NCBI GenBank assembly: GCA_022072055.1
Contig: JAJVIK010000002.1
Coordinates: 355,615-419,614 of the forward strand
Direction of reading: 5' to 3'
DNA: 64,000 bases
Origin: a bacterium
GTDB lineage: Bacteria; Hinthialibacterota; Hinthialibacteria; OLB16
The position numbers and the translations under genes are program-made. The notes under the pieces were generated by a model, which worked only from the letters and a program-made list of their open reading frames with translations, did not search any database and was not told the origin of the DNA. This document shows, piece after piece, positions 17,552 to 27,262 of the stretch (positions are counted from its first letter, which is position 1; each line of letters opens with the position of its first letter).

Positions 17552-18170
17552 GGGAGCCGGAGAGATCCAGGCAAGGAGCGAGGTCTGGCGCCTGTTTGTC
17601 GCGGTCCCGCTCTGGGGGAGTTTCCGGGAGCTCGCCCGGCCCCGCCACGACGAATTGCGGAAGCTCGCCTACCCTTTTCGGTGGGTTCGCCCCGAGCATT
17701 GGCACCTCACGCTCCACTTCCTTGGAGACACGCCGATCTCAAAGCTCGAACTCCTCAAGGATTCGCTTACTGAAGAAGTCTCTCGAATTCCTTCCTTTCG
17801 GATCGAGGTTGGAGGGCTGGGCGGTTTTCCTCGTCTCTCCAAGGCGCGCGTGCTATGGGTGGGGGTGAGGGTTGGCGCGGAGAGGCTCGTTCGACTCGCG
17901 GAGGCCGCCAAGGCGGCTTGCGTTCGCGCCGGATGCCCCGGTGACAAGAAGCGCTTTGAGCCGCACCTCACCCTGGCGCGCGCCAAGCAGGAGCCGCTCT
18001 CGGTGAAGGTTCCACCCGAAATCCATGCCGCCGCTTGGGGAGTGGAGGAGGTCCGCTCCATCACCCTGGTGAGAAGCGAACTTGCCAGGACCGGCCCCAC
18101 CTACACACCCCTTGTGGAGGTTCTTTTTGGCCCCAGGGCTGAAAGCCGCATGCCGATGGAGAAGGACTGA
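17532..18170 (+). CDS. thpR: RNA 2',3'-cyclic phosphodiesterase (LigT/ThpR)
   Basis: A 212-residue 2H phosphoesterase that opens 2',3'-cyclic phosphates, and in vitro joins tRNA halves. The two HxTx motifs are HLTLHFLGD (about residue 57) and HLTLARAK (about 149). The N-terminal RLFVAVPLW strand is typical. The first 20 residues are not part of the fold, but the start is fixed by the overlap with galT: its ATG lies inside the galT 3' end. Its TGA overlaps the start of the methyltransferase gene (TGATG). Confidence 0.9.
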   Translation: MTPRTSEGAGEIQARSEVWRLFVAVPLWGSFRELARPRHDELRKLAYPFRWVRPEHWHLTLHFLGDTPISKLELLKDSLTEEVSRIPSFRIEVGGLGGFPRLSKARVLWVGVRVGAERLVRLAEAAKAACVRAGCPGDKKRFEPHLTLARAKQEPLSVKVPPEIHAAAWGVEEVRSITLVRSELARTGPTYTPLVEVLFGPRAESRMPMEKD

Positions 18171-19342
18171 TGGAACGAGGAAGCTCCAAGAACAGTCTTT
18201 ACCATGGAGACAACCTCGACATCCTGATGCGCCATGTCGAGGATGATTCCGTGGACTTGGTCTACCTCGACCCCCCTTTCAAGAGCAACCAGGACTTTTC
18301 CCTTTCCTCGGAGCCGGTGGCCGACACCGAGGGCCCCGCCGGCCGTGTCGCCTTCGGGGACACCTGGAGGTGGGACGAGAGCGCCGAGCTGGACCTCCAG
18401 CGCGCCATGGAAAGCGGGGCAAGGATCGCGAGGATTCTCCGCTCGCTGCGGGACCTTGTGGGGGAAACCGGCATGCTGGCCTATCTTTCGATGATGGCTC
18501 CCCGAATCGGCGAGCTTCATCGGGTACTTAAGCCCACCGGAAGTCTCTACCTCCATTGCGACCCGAGCGCAAGCCATTACTTGAAACTCCTTGTGGATTC
18601 GGTCTTTGGAGCAAAGAATTTCCGGACCGAAATCATCTGGAAGCGCGGCAGCGCCCACAACGACACCAAGCAGGGGCGATGTCAACATGGTCGCATCCAC
18701 GATGTGATTCTCTTCCACGGCAAGAGCGACAGATGGACCTGGAACCCTCAGCACACACCTTATGACCGTGAGTATGTGGAATCGTTCTACCGCCATGTGG
18801 AGCCGGGGACCGGGAGACGGTACCGGCTTGGCGATTTGACCGGTCCTGGCGGGGCGAACAATGGGAATCCTGAGTATGAGGTCCTCGGAGTAACCCGTTA
18901 CTGGCGCTACACCAGGGAGAAAATGGAGCAACTCATAGTGGAAGGGCGCGTGGTCCAGTCCCGACCGGGCGCGGTTCCGGCCTACAAACGGTATCTGGAT
19001 GAGATGCCGGGAGTGCCGCTCCAGGATGTGTGGACGGATATCAGGCCGGTGGGTGCAAGGGCCGCCGAGCGTGTCGGTTACCCCACGCAGAAACCCGAGG
19101 CCCTCTTGGAGCGGATCATCCGTTCCTCGAGCAACACGGGGGACTTGGTGCTCGATCCCTTCTGTGGGTGCGGGACAACGCTTGTGGTGGCGCGTCGGCT
19201 CAACCGTCGCTGGATCGGAGTCGATTCCTCCCGTGCGGCGATTGCCGCCACGCTCGCCCGCCTGCGGGGTGACCTCGGCGAGACAGCGGATTCGGATTAC
19301 AGATTTGTGGAGGCGGGGGAAGAGGTGAGCCATGCCCGCTAA
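18170..19342 (+). CDS. Orphan beta-class N4/N6 DNA methyltransferase
   Basis: A 390-residue SAM-dependent amino-methyltransferase. Catalytic motif IV (LVYLDPPFKSN, Asp-Pro-Pro-Phe at residues 34-37) precedes the SAM-binding motif I near the C-terminus (LVLDPFCGCGTTLVVA), the order of the beta class. A target-recognition region lies in between, roughly residues 150-290. Motif X (YPTQKPEALLERII) precedes motif I as expected. No restriction endonuclease or specificity subunit is adjacent. Instead the gene sits in an overlapping run between thpR and ubiD, its start on the thpR stop and its end inside the ubiD start. It could add a regulatory mark or be a vestige of a restriction system. Confidence 0.9.
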   Translation: MERGSSKNSLYHGDNLDILMRHVEDDSVDLVYLDPPFKSNQDFSLSSEPVADTEGPAGRVAFGDTWRWDESAELDLQRAMESGARIARILRSLRDLVGETGMLAYLSMMAPRIGELHRVLKPTGSLYLHCDPSASHYLKLLVDSVFGAKNFRTEIIWKRGSAHNDTKQGRCQHGRIHDVILFHGKSDRWTWNPQHTPYDREYVESFYRHVEPGTGRRYRLGDLTGPGGANNGNPEYEVLGVTRYWRYTREKMEQLIVEGRVVQSRPGAVPAYKRYLDEMPGVPLQDVWTDIRPVGARAAERVGYPTQKPEALLERIIRSSSNTGDLVLDPFCGCGTTLVVARRLNRRWIGVDSSRAAIAATLARLRGDLGETADSDYRFVEAGEEVSHAR

Positions 19343-21167
19343 ACCAGCTCCCGCCGCAGACCTCGGTTCCCTTCGCGCCCTCCTCAACCTCCTCCGGCGG
19401 GAACGGGAACTGGTCGAAATCGAGACCGAGGTCGATCCCGACCAGGAGATCGCGGAGATCCACCGTCGGGTCATCGCGGCAGATGGTCCCGCCCTTTTTT
19501 TTAAGCGCCCCAAGGGGAGCTGTTTTCCGGTGGTCACCAACCTTTTTGGAACCCCCCGGCGAGTCGAGATGGCCTTTGGCCCGCGACCTCGCGAGGTGAT
19601 TCGCGGTCTGGTGGATTTGGTCCATTCGGGTGGTCCTCCCGACCTCATGACCCTTTGGCGCTCACGGTCCCTTGTGGCTCAAGCCCTCCGCCTGGGAACC
19701 AAGCGCAAGTCATCGGGCCCCATCCAGGAGGTGATCGAGACCGAGCCTGACCTTTTTTCCCTTCCGGTCATCAAGACCTGGCCGGAGGATGGGGGACCGT
19801 TCTTCACCCTTCCGCTGGTCCTCACCCGCGATCCCAAGACTCAGGTTCCCAATCTGGGGATCTATCGCATGCAACGTCATGATGCCACCACCACCGGGAT
19901 GCATTGGCAGATCGGAAAGGGCGGGGGATTTCACCACTGGACCGCGCGCGAGCTCGGCCAGTCTCTCCCCGTTTCGGTGTTTCTCGGTGGGCCTCCGGCG
20001 CTGTTCCTGTCCGCGATCGCGCCGCTTCCGGAAGGGATTCCCGAATTGCTCCTCACAGGCTTGCTGCTGGGACGCAAGCTCCCGGTCCTGGAGGACAAGC
20101 CCAGTGGTCATCCGATCCCCGCCGAGGCCGAATTTGCCTTGCTTGGGGAATCGCCCCCCATTGAGACCCACCCCGAAGGCCCGTTTGGAGACCATTACGG
20201 TTATTATTCCCTCACTCACGACTACCCGATCTTCCGCTGTCACCGGATGCTTCGTCGCCGGGATGCGATCTATCCGGCCACCGTGGTCGGAAAGCCGCGT
20301 CAGGAGGACTTTTACCTGGGCGACTACATCCAGGAACTCCTGAGTCCCCTCTTTCCGGTGGTCATGCCCTCGGTGGTGGACTTGTGGAGTTACGGCGAGA
20401 CCGGCTTCCATTCCCTCTCCGGCGCGGTGGTGAAGGATCGCTATGGGCGCGAGGCGATGATGTCCGCCTTCCGCATCCTGGGCGAGGGTCAGCTCTCCCT
20501 CACCAAATTCCTCCTGCTCACCGACAAGCGAGTCGACCTCAAGGATTTTCCGCGATTCCTGGAACACATCCTGGCCCGCAGCCGCTGGGAGACAGACCTC
20601 TATGTCTTCTCGAATCTGTCGATGGACACCCTGGATTACGCCGGTCCCAGGGTCAACGAAGGCTCCAAGGGGGTGCTGATGGGATTGGGATCCGCCATCC
20701 GGGAGCTCCCCAAGGTTTGGGAGGGAATGCCTCCGGGCGGGGTGTTGGACCCCCAAGTCTTCTGCGCCGGTTGTCTGGTTGTGGGCGGCCCCTCCTACGC
20801 CGAAGATACCGAATTCCCAGCCAGACTCGCAAAAGACCCTGCGCTGGATGGATGGCAGTTGGTGGTTCTGTGCGACAGGCCCAAACAATGCGCGGCGAGC
20901 GTGATCAATTTCCTCTGGACCGCCTTCACCCGCTTTGAACCCGCCACGGACTTGCACCCGCGCTCCCTCACGGTCCACCGCCACCACATTTCCCACACCC
21001 CTCCGGTGGTCCTGGATGCCCGAATGAAACCCTGGTACCCGAAGGAGCTCTTCGCTTCGCTGGAGGTGTCCGGAATGGTGACTCGACGCTGGAAGGAGTA
21101 CTTTCAAGGGGGAGGGGTCGAGATGGGATCCAGCGATTTGGCGCACATCACCCCCACATTCGACTAA
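19332..21167 (+). CDS. UbiD-family decarboxylase (menaquinone-type or aromatic acid)
   Basis: A 611-residue prenylated-FMN decarboxylase. The [19 protein letters not shown] block near 177 carries the conserved Arg that binds the cofactor. The segment [18 protein letters not shown] near 276 supplies the acidic pair of the E-R-E triad. The block [19 protein letters not shown] near 393 is the later UbiD signature. The length is that of the menaquinone-biosynthesis branch, longer than E. coli UbiD. No UbiX flavin prenyltransferase or other quinone gene is in this window. It overlaps the methyltransferase by 11 bases. The substrate is an inference. Confidence 0.88.
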   Translation: MPAKPAPAADLGSLRALLNLLRRERELVEIETEVDPDQEIAEIHRRVIAADGPALFFKRPKGSCFPVVTNLFGTPRRVEMAFGPRPREVIRGLVDLVHSGGPPDLMTLWRSRSLVAQALRLGTKRKSSGPIQEVIETEPDLFSLPVIKTWPEDGGPFFTLPLVLTRDPKTQVPNLGIYRMQRHDATTTGMHWQIGKGGGFHHWTARELGQSLPVSVFLGGPPALFLSAIAPLPEGIPELLLTGLLLGRKLPVLEDKPSGHPIPAEAEFALLGESPPIETHPEGPFGDHYGYYSLTHDYPIFRCHRMLRRRDAIYPATVVGKPRQEDFYLGDYIQELLSPLFPVVMPSVVDLWSYGETGFHSLSGAVVKDRYGREAMMSAFRILGEGQLSLTKFLLLTDKRVDLKDFPRFLEHILARSRWETDLYVFSNLSMDTLDYAGPRVNEGSKGVLMGLGSAIRELPKVWEGMPPGGVLDPQVFCAGCLVVGGPSYAEDTEFPARLAKDPALDGWQLVVLCDRPKQCAASVINFLWTAFTRFEPATDLHPRSLTVHRHHISHTPPVVLDARMKPWYPKELFASLEVSGMVTRRWKEYFQGGGVEMGSSDLAHITPTFD

Positions 21168-21177
21168 ACTTGGCGTT

Positions 21178-23391
21178 ATGAAAATTCACCTCCCGCTCTT
21201 CTTGGGGATGTTGTGGGCCGTTGGAGGCTGGATTGAGCCGGGGGCCGCTCTCGCCCCCGCTGTCCCGGTTCCCCCCGAAGAGGTTTTCTCCCTATCCCTT
21301 GGCGCCACTCGTGAGTTGCAGTGCGACCGACAGACTCTCGGCGGAGCAGGGAAGGTTACGGATTCCCCGAAGATCGAGGCCCGCCTGGAGGCCTTCCGGA
21401 GGACAATCGCCGAGGAGGCCCAAAGCCGTGTGGGGAAAACCTCGGGGCTTTCCGCCCAGGACCTCAAACGCCTCAATCTCTCCCGCCTTACTCACCCCAA
21501 GGTGGCCACCGTTCGCGATGATGGGACCATCCAGATCGATGTCCGAGTCGCGAACTTCACTCCATCCGTGCGGTCGGAGCTGGAGGGCTCGGGATTCATC
21601 GTGGAGCTTGGCGCGCCCTCGATCCGGACCTACCAGGGATGGATCCCCTTTGACCGTCTGGAGGCGCTTGCCGCGCTGCCGTCCGTGGTCAAGGCGGAGC
21701 TCCCCGACTATGCCTTCTCGCGAACCGGAAGCGTGAACTCTCAAGGGGATGCCATCCACAACGCGGATGATGTCCGCGCGCTCGCCTCGCCCGGTCCATA
21801 CAACGGGAGCGGGATCAAGGTCGGCGTCATTTCCGATGGCGTGAACAATCGCGCGAGCGCCATCGCCTCCGGGGACTTGCCCCCAGGCGGCATCACTCTG
21901 GTCCCTGGTTTCACCGGCAATGGGGACGAAGGCACCGCCATGTGTGAGATCATCCATGATCTCGCCCCGGGGGTCTCCCTTTTCTTCGGGGGACCCTCGA
22001 CCTCGGTCGGGATGGTGACGCTCATCAACACGCTCGCCACCACTTACGACTGTGATGTCATCTGCGATGACCTGGGCTTCTATGGTCAACCTTATTTCGA
22101 CGATGGAACCGTGGCGAGCGCGGTCATCAGCGCGATCAGCGCCGGCGGGGTCTCTTACTGCACATCGGCGGGGAATGATGGGGCCCGTCACTACCAAGGG
22201 ACTTTCGACAATCCCGGGGGCGGGGTCTCGGTCAACGGCAACTTCCTGCACGACTTCAAGGCCGGGATTGGGGTCGACCAGGGCCTGAACTTCTCCCTCG
22301 CGCCGGGCGCCACCCTCACCGTGTTCCTTCAGTGGGATGACCTCTTCGGCGCCTCCGGAAACAATTACGACCTGTTCATCATCAACAGCAGCTTCACTGC
22401 GGTGCTGACCGGGAGCGCGGCGGTGCAGAATGGAGACGATAACCCCTTTGAGGCCGCCGCGTACACGAACACGGGAGCTTCCACGATCCAGGTCGTGGCG
22501 GGAGTCACGCGTGTCTCAGGGACCACGAAAACGCTAGAGATATTCGGACTGGGGGTGAACTCCGCCGCCGATGATGACGCCACGGGCGTGGACAGCGTTT
22601 TCGGGCACCCGGCGGTCGAAGCGGCCATCTCCTGCGCCGCGATCAACGCCGCAGACCCGGGCAATGACGACATCGCCTTCTACAGCTCCCGGGGGCCTTC
22701 AACCCTTGCTTTTCCCGCCGAGGTCCGCGACACCCCGTTCATCACCGGGACCGATGGAGTCTCCGTGACAGGCGCGGGAGGCTTCTCCAATCCCTTCTTT
22801 GGAACCTCCGCCGCGGCTCCGCACTTGGCCGCGCTCTGCGCGCTTATCCTGGACAAGGATCCGATGCTCACCCCCGCGCAGGTTCAGCTTGCCCTTTCGA
22901 CGGGCGCTGCGGATCGTGGCGCGGCGGGCTTCGACAACACCTTCGGGCATGGACTGGCGGATGCGCTCGCGTCGGTGAACAGTCTTCCCGATCCCACCCC
23001 CACCCCCTCACCCACTCCAACGATCACAAACACCCCAACTTCCACCGGAACTCAGACCGACACCCCAACGATGACTCAAATCCCGACCATCACCCCCACG
23101 CCTTCCCCAAGCGGGACCCTTTCCCACACCGCGACGGAGACCCCCACGGGAACCGCGACGGATACCCCAACGATCACCCAGACCCCCACCGAGACCGTGA
23201 CCGATACTCCGACCCAATCCCACACTCCGACAAGCAGCGCGACCCCCACCGCGACCCTCACCAGCACCCCCACTCGGACAAGCACCCCTTCACAAACGCC
23301 GACCGCGAGCGCCACCGAGACCCGCACCGCAACACTGACCCCCACGGTGACCCCCTCCCCGACCGATGTGTCTTCCTTTGAGCTGTTTTGA
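21178..23391 (+). CDS. Secreted subtilisin-fold protein with Thr/Pro-rich C-terminal tail; His of the triad replaced by Glu
   Basis: A 737-residue exported protein; the signal peptide ends near GAALA (residue 26). Residues about 205-600 form an S8 fold. Asp220 in [10 protein letters not shown] corresponds to the triad Asp. The region usually holding the triad His (H-G-T-H) reads [11 protein letters not shown], with Glu251 in its place. Ser544 in [13 protein letters not shown] is the nucleophile. A D/E/S set recalls the sedolisin type of active site, though overall this is subtilisin-like. An N-terminal inhibitor-like region (30-190) precedes it. The C-terminal 130 residues are a Thr/Pro/Ser-rich linker ending DVSSFELF with no dockerin, unlike the two other linker proteins here. 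Confidence 0.85.
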   Translation: MKIHLPLFLGMLWAVGGWIEPGAALAPAVPVPPEEVFSLSLGATRELQCDRQTLGGAGKVTDSPKIEARLEAFRRTIAEEAQSRVGKTSGLSAQDLKRLNLSRLTHPKVATVRDDGTIQIDVRVANFTPSVRSELEGSGFIVELGAPSIRTYQGWIPFDRLEALAALPSVVKAELPDYAFSRTGSVNSQGDAIHNADDVRALASPGPYNGSGIKVGVISDGVNNRASAIASGDLPPGGITLVPGFTGNGDEGTAMCEIIHDLAPGVSLFFGGPSTSVGMVTLINTLATTYDCDVICDDLGFYGQPYFDDGTVASAVISAISAGGVSYCTSAGNDGARHYQGTFDNPGGGVSVNGNFLHDFKAGIGVDQGLNFSLAPGATLTVFLQWDDLFGASGNNYDLFIINSSFTAVLTGSAAVQNGDDNPFEAAAYTNTGASTIQVVAGVTRVSGTTKTLEIFGLGVNSAADDDATGVDSVFGHPAVEAAISCAAINAADPGNDDIAFYSSRGPSTLAFPAEVRDTPFITGTDGVSVTGAGGFSNPFFGTSAAAPHLAALCALILDKDPMLTPAQVQLALSTGAADRGAAGFDNTFGHGLADALASVNSLPDPTPTPSPTPTITNTPTSTGTQTDTPTMTQIPTITPTPSPSGTLSHTATETPTGTATDTPTITQTPTETVTDTPTQSHTPTSSATPTATLTSTPTRTSTPSQTPTASATETRTATLTPTVTPSPTDVSSFELF

Positions 23392-23511
23392 TCCCGGCTG
23401 TGGCCACTCGCCGGTTCGGTCCCCTGCCTTTACTCGCGCCCATGTGCTAATTTCCATCGGTTTATCCGTTATCCCAATCCATACCCAAGGCGCCGCCTAG
23501 AGGAGTCCACG

Positions 23512-24759
<1,248 letters not shown>

Positions 24760-24773
24760 ACTTGGAGTGGGGT

Positions 24774-24808
24774 GGGGTTGTCCCCGCGAGCTTCGACCGC
24801 GCAACCCC
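24774..24808. terminator. Weak inverted repeat between icd and the convergent membrane-protein gene
   Basis: GGGGTTG (24774-24780) and CAACCCC (24802-24808) are inverted around a 21-base loop in the 91-base gap between convergent stops. It is short and has no T-tract. Confidence 0.25.
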
Positions 24809-24850
24809 GTACCGCGCGCGTGTGCAAGCGGGTCCGGGCGAACCGCACCC

Positions 24851-25300
24851 CTACGGTCGCGGCGCGGGCTCGCCCTCCGGTGGAATGCAGGGGGACTCCC
24901 CTTCCGCGCGAAGACTCCCCAAGCCCAGCGGGATGAACTGTGCGAGCGCCAACCCCGTGAAGATGAAAAACCCATGCTGGGCGGCGGGGGTGGCGAAGAA
25001 CTCGGACTTGAAGAAAAGAGCCCAGAACACTGTGGCCACTCCGAGAAATGCGGCGCTCATCAATCGCTGAGGCATCGACGGTCTCCTCGAAAGGACCGGA
25101 GAGGATACCCGAGTCCTTTTCGCCGATTGGTAAACCCAGACACCGGGGAACCCCAGGCCTATCAGATAGGCGCACACAAACACACGGGTCCAGTAATCCC
25201 CATGGGTGCTGCTGATCACCCCGCCCCCAATTAGAAGGACGAGGGGAAAAACCGCGCCCAAGGCCAGGAACAGGATGCCGCGTGTCCGATTGTCAGGCAT
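24851..25300 (-). CDS. Small membrane protein of unknown function
   Basis: A 149-residue protein with probably four transmembrane helices: ILFLALGAVFPLVLLIGGGV near residue 10, VFVCAYLIGLGFPGVWVY near 38, LMSAAFLGVATVFWALFF near 80, and GFFIFTGLALAQFIPLGL near 108. The C-terminus is Pro/Glu-rich and hydrophilic. The start is well supported: AGGAGG stands eight bases upstream of the ATG that begins MPDNRTRG. I do not recognise the family. Confidence 0.7.
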   Translation of the reverse strand: MPDNRTRGILFLALGAVFPLVLLIGGGVISSTHGDYWTRVFVCAYLIGLGFPGVWVYQSAKRTRVSSPVLSRRPSMPQRLMSAAFLGVATVFWALFFKSEFFATPAAQHGFFIFTGLALAQFIPLGLGSLRAEGESPCIPPEGEPAPRP

Positions 25301-25371
25301 GCGCCACACCTCCTAAACGGTATCGCTCATTATAGCTCGCCCGCGCCCGTAACCGTAAGGGCGTGTAACTC

Positions 25372-25391
25372 CCCTCCCGCGCGCGGGAGGG
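25372..25391. terminator. 20-base perfect palindrome
   Basis: CCCTCCCGCGCGCGGGAGGG is a perfect palindrome immediately downstream of the LamG/dockerin gene and upstream of the small membrane-protein gene, both on the minus strand. It could form a 10-bp GC stem on either strand. No T-run follows. Confidence 0.4.
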
Positions 25392-25409
25392 ACTGTGGGA
25401 GGGTCACCC

Positions 25410-27131
25410 TCAGCCCCCCTCGCGCCAGTCCTTCACCAGGAGCTTGAAGAGATGCTCCGGGCCGATGGCGGAGTTGCCCGGCTCGGTCGTGTCAAAGTAC
25501 ACCTGCTGGAGGTCCGGGCCAAGTTCCTGTTTGCTCTTGCCCCACAGCGGCAGCAGGCGCAGCAGGTCGCCGGCGTCCACCACCCCGTTGCCATCCAGGT
25601 CCGGCAGGATGTACACCCGCGCGGTGCCGATCTCCCCGACCGTGAGCGCCTTGCCGTCCAGCGCCGAGGGATTCGTCTCCAGCAGCGCCTTCTCGCGCTT
25701 GCTGAGATCGACCGGAATGACATCCACGCGCCAAAACTCGGCGCCCTGGGTGTAGAGGTTGGAGATTTCCGGTTGACCCTGGACAAACGGAATCAGATTC
25801 CCGCTGACTTCCGGGCGCAGGGTCCAACTCACCCCATCGGTGGACTCGAACCACTGGAAGACATAGGTCACAAAGTCGCCGTCCGGGTCGATGCTTTCCT
25901 GGGTGATCAGCACCGCCAGTCCGACATTCGGATTGGGTTTTTCGGGGAGGATTCTGACCCCGGGGGCGGTGGGCGGCGAGTTCCGGATGACCACCGAATC
26001 GCTCCCAAAGGGACCCTCCACCGCGCCATCGAAAGGGGTCACCCGACACTCGATGGTCTGGCCCTTGGCGGTGAAAACATGGCTGAGGGAAGGGCCGGTG
26101 ACCGGCCCGAATCCCTCCACCTCGATCTGGACACCATCCCGGTACCAAGCGTAGGACAGAGTGACATCGTTGCCTTCGGGGTCCACGCTCCCACCGGCTT
26201 GGCAGAAGAGGTCGTCATTGGTTTTCGGTAGGTCCGGTAGGATATTCACTGAGGGCTGTGAGGGGGGCTGGTCCACGGGAGTGAATGTGGGGGTCGGCGT
26301 CCGGGACGCGGTGGGGGTCCGTGTGGCCCCCGGAGTCGGAATCTCATTCACCCATCCGGGGATGTCGCTGAGCACCCACCTCGGATCACTCTGTTCGGGG
26401 AGTGTGGACTGTCCGAGGGGGGCATCATTTCCTGTTCCAGATATGTCATGAGCAATCTGGCCTTCGCCTTCGTCGAAACGCCAATAGGCCACCAGCCCAA
26501 ATTCCGTTTCGTTAACCGGATGAAGGCGGTTCTCATAGACCTCCTCATGGCTTCTGGCGATCTCCCAGATTCGGATTTCGTCCATTCGCCCCTCGAGGAA
26601 ACCGCAGGTTCCATAGCAGTCATTCCCTCTGGCAATGGCCTTGGGGATAAATGGCTGGGTCCAATAGCCGGAGGACTCCAGGACCCCGTTGATGTAGAGC
26701 TTCATGGTTCCGGATTGACGGGTGATGGCGATATGGGTCCACTCGGAGAAATCCTGCAATGTTTGCGCAACGACAATATCGGGAAGGCTCGTCCCCGCGT
26801 AGTAACGCCAGCGGCGATCGTGGCAATTGATGTCCTGTCCGAGGCCCACCTGCCCCACAATGGCATCCGAGGCATTGATGATCCCACCCATGAGAAAGAC
26901 CCACGCTTCGATGGTGAAATCGCCCGGGATGTTCAAATCATTCATGTCCAGCCAATCGTTCACTCCATCAAACTCAAGCGCGTAATTGGCGTTTTCAACA
27001 CCCAGAGCCCCGACACCGGGGGTCGGGGTGGGAAGAACCGCTTGGGATGCGGCGGGTGCTGCACCCAAGAGGATAAGGATGCACAAAAGGCATTCCGCTT
27101 TCCGCATCAACACGCCCTTTAGCATGACCAT
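25410..27131 (-). CDS. Exported LamG-like lectin/Ig-like protein with dockerin-like C-terminus
   Basis: A 573-residue exported protein. The signal peptide spans about 10-30 (LLCILILLGAAPAASQ). A concanavalin/LamG domain follows at roughly 45-235 (YALEFDGVNDWLDM, FTIEAWVF, WTHIAITRQSGTMKLYINGV and GRMDEIRIW). A short Thr/Pro linker near 262-285 leads to two Ig-like segments (290-470). The C-terminus has one clear dockerin calcium loop, DLDGNGVVDAGDLLRLLPLW, with a weaker second half. Likely a carbohydrate-binding surface or secreted protein. Three ATGs compete: the first follows GGGAGGGC, and the third (27107) begins MRKAECLL. Confidence 0.82.
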   Translation of the reverse strand: MVMLKGVLMRKAECLLCILILLGAAPAASQAVLPTPTPGVGALGVENANYALEFDGVNDWLDMNDLNIPGDFTIEAWVFLMGGIINASDAIVGQVGLGQDINCHDRRWRYYAGTSLPDIVVAQTLQDFSEWTHIAITRQSGTMKLYINGVLESSGYWTQPFIPKAIARGNDCYGTCGFLEGRMDEIRIWEIARSHEEVYENRLHPVNETEFGLVAYWRFDEGEGQIAHDISGTGNDAPLGQSTLPEQSDPRWVLSDIPGWVNEIPTPGATRTPTASRTPTPTFTPVDQPPSQPSVNILPDLPKTNDDLFCQAGGSVDPEGNDVTLSYAWYRDGVQIEVEGFGPVTGPSLSHVFTAKGQTIECRVTPFDGAVEGPFGSDSVVIRNSPPTAPGVRILPEKPNPNVGLAVLITQESIDPDGDFVTYVFQWFESTDGVSWTLRPEVSGNLIPFVQGQPEISNLYTQGAEFWRVDVIPVDLSKREKALLETNPSALDGKALTVGEIGTARVYILPDLDGNGVVDAGDLLRLLPLWGKSKQELGPDLQQVYFDTTEPGNSAIGPEHLFKLLVKDWREGG

Positions 27132-27194
27132 GCCCTCCCTTTTCAGGACGATTGGATGGACGGCTTTTACGGAAAAGGAGACCTTCGATTGAGA

Positions 27195-27223
27195 ATAATA
27201 GAACGACTATTAAGGAAGTTCAA
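27195..27223 (-). promoter_or_regulatory. Sigma-70-type promoter for the LamG/dockerin gene
   Basis: TTGAAC (27223-27218), a 17-base spacer and TATTAT (27200-27195) on the minus strand lie about 65 bases upstream of the first ATG of the LamG/dockerin gene, in an AT-rich gap. This is the best consensus match of the minus-strand promoters seen here. Confidence 0.6.
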
Positions 27224-27262
27224 TAACCAAGAGGGCGCATTCGGAAGGCGAGACACCTGCGA

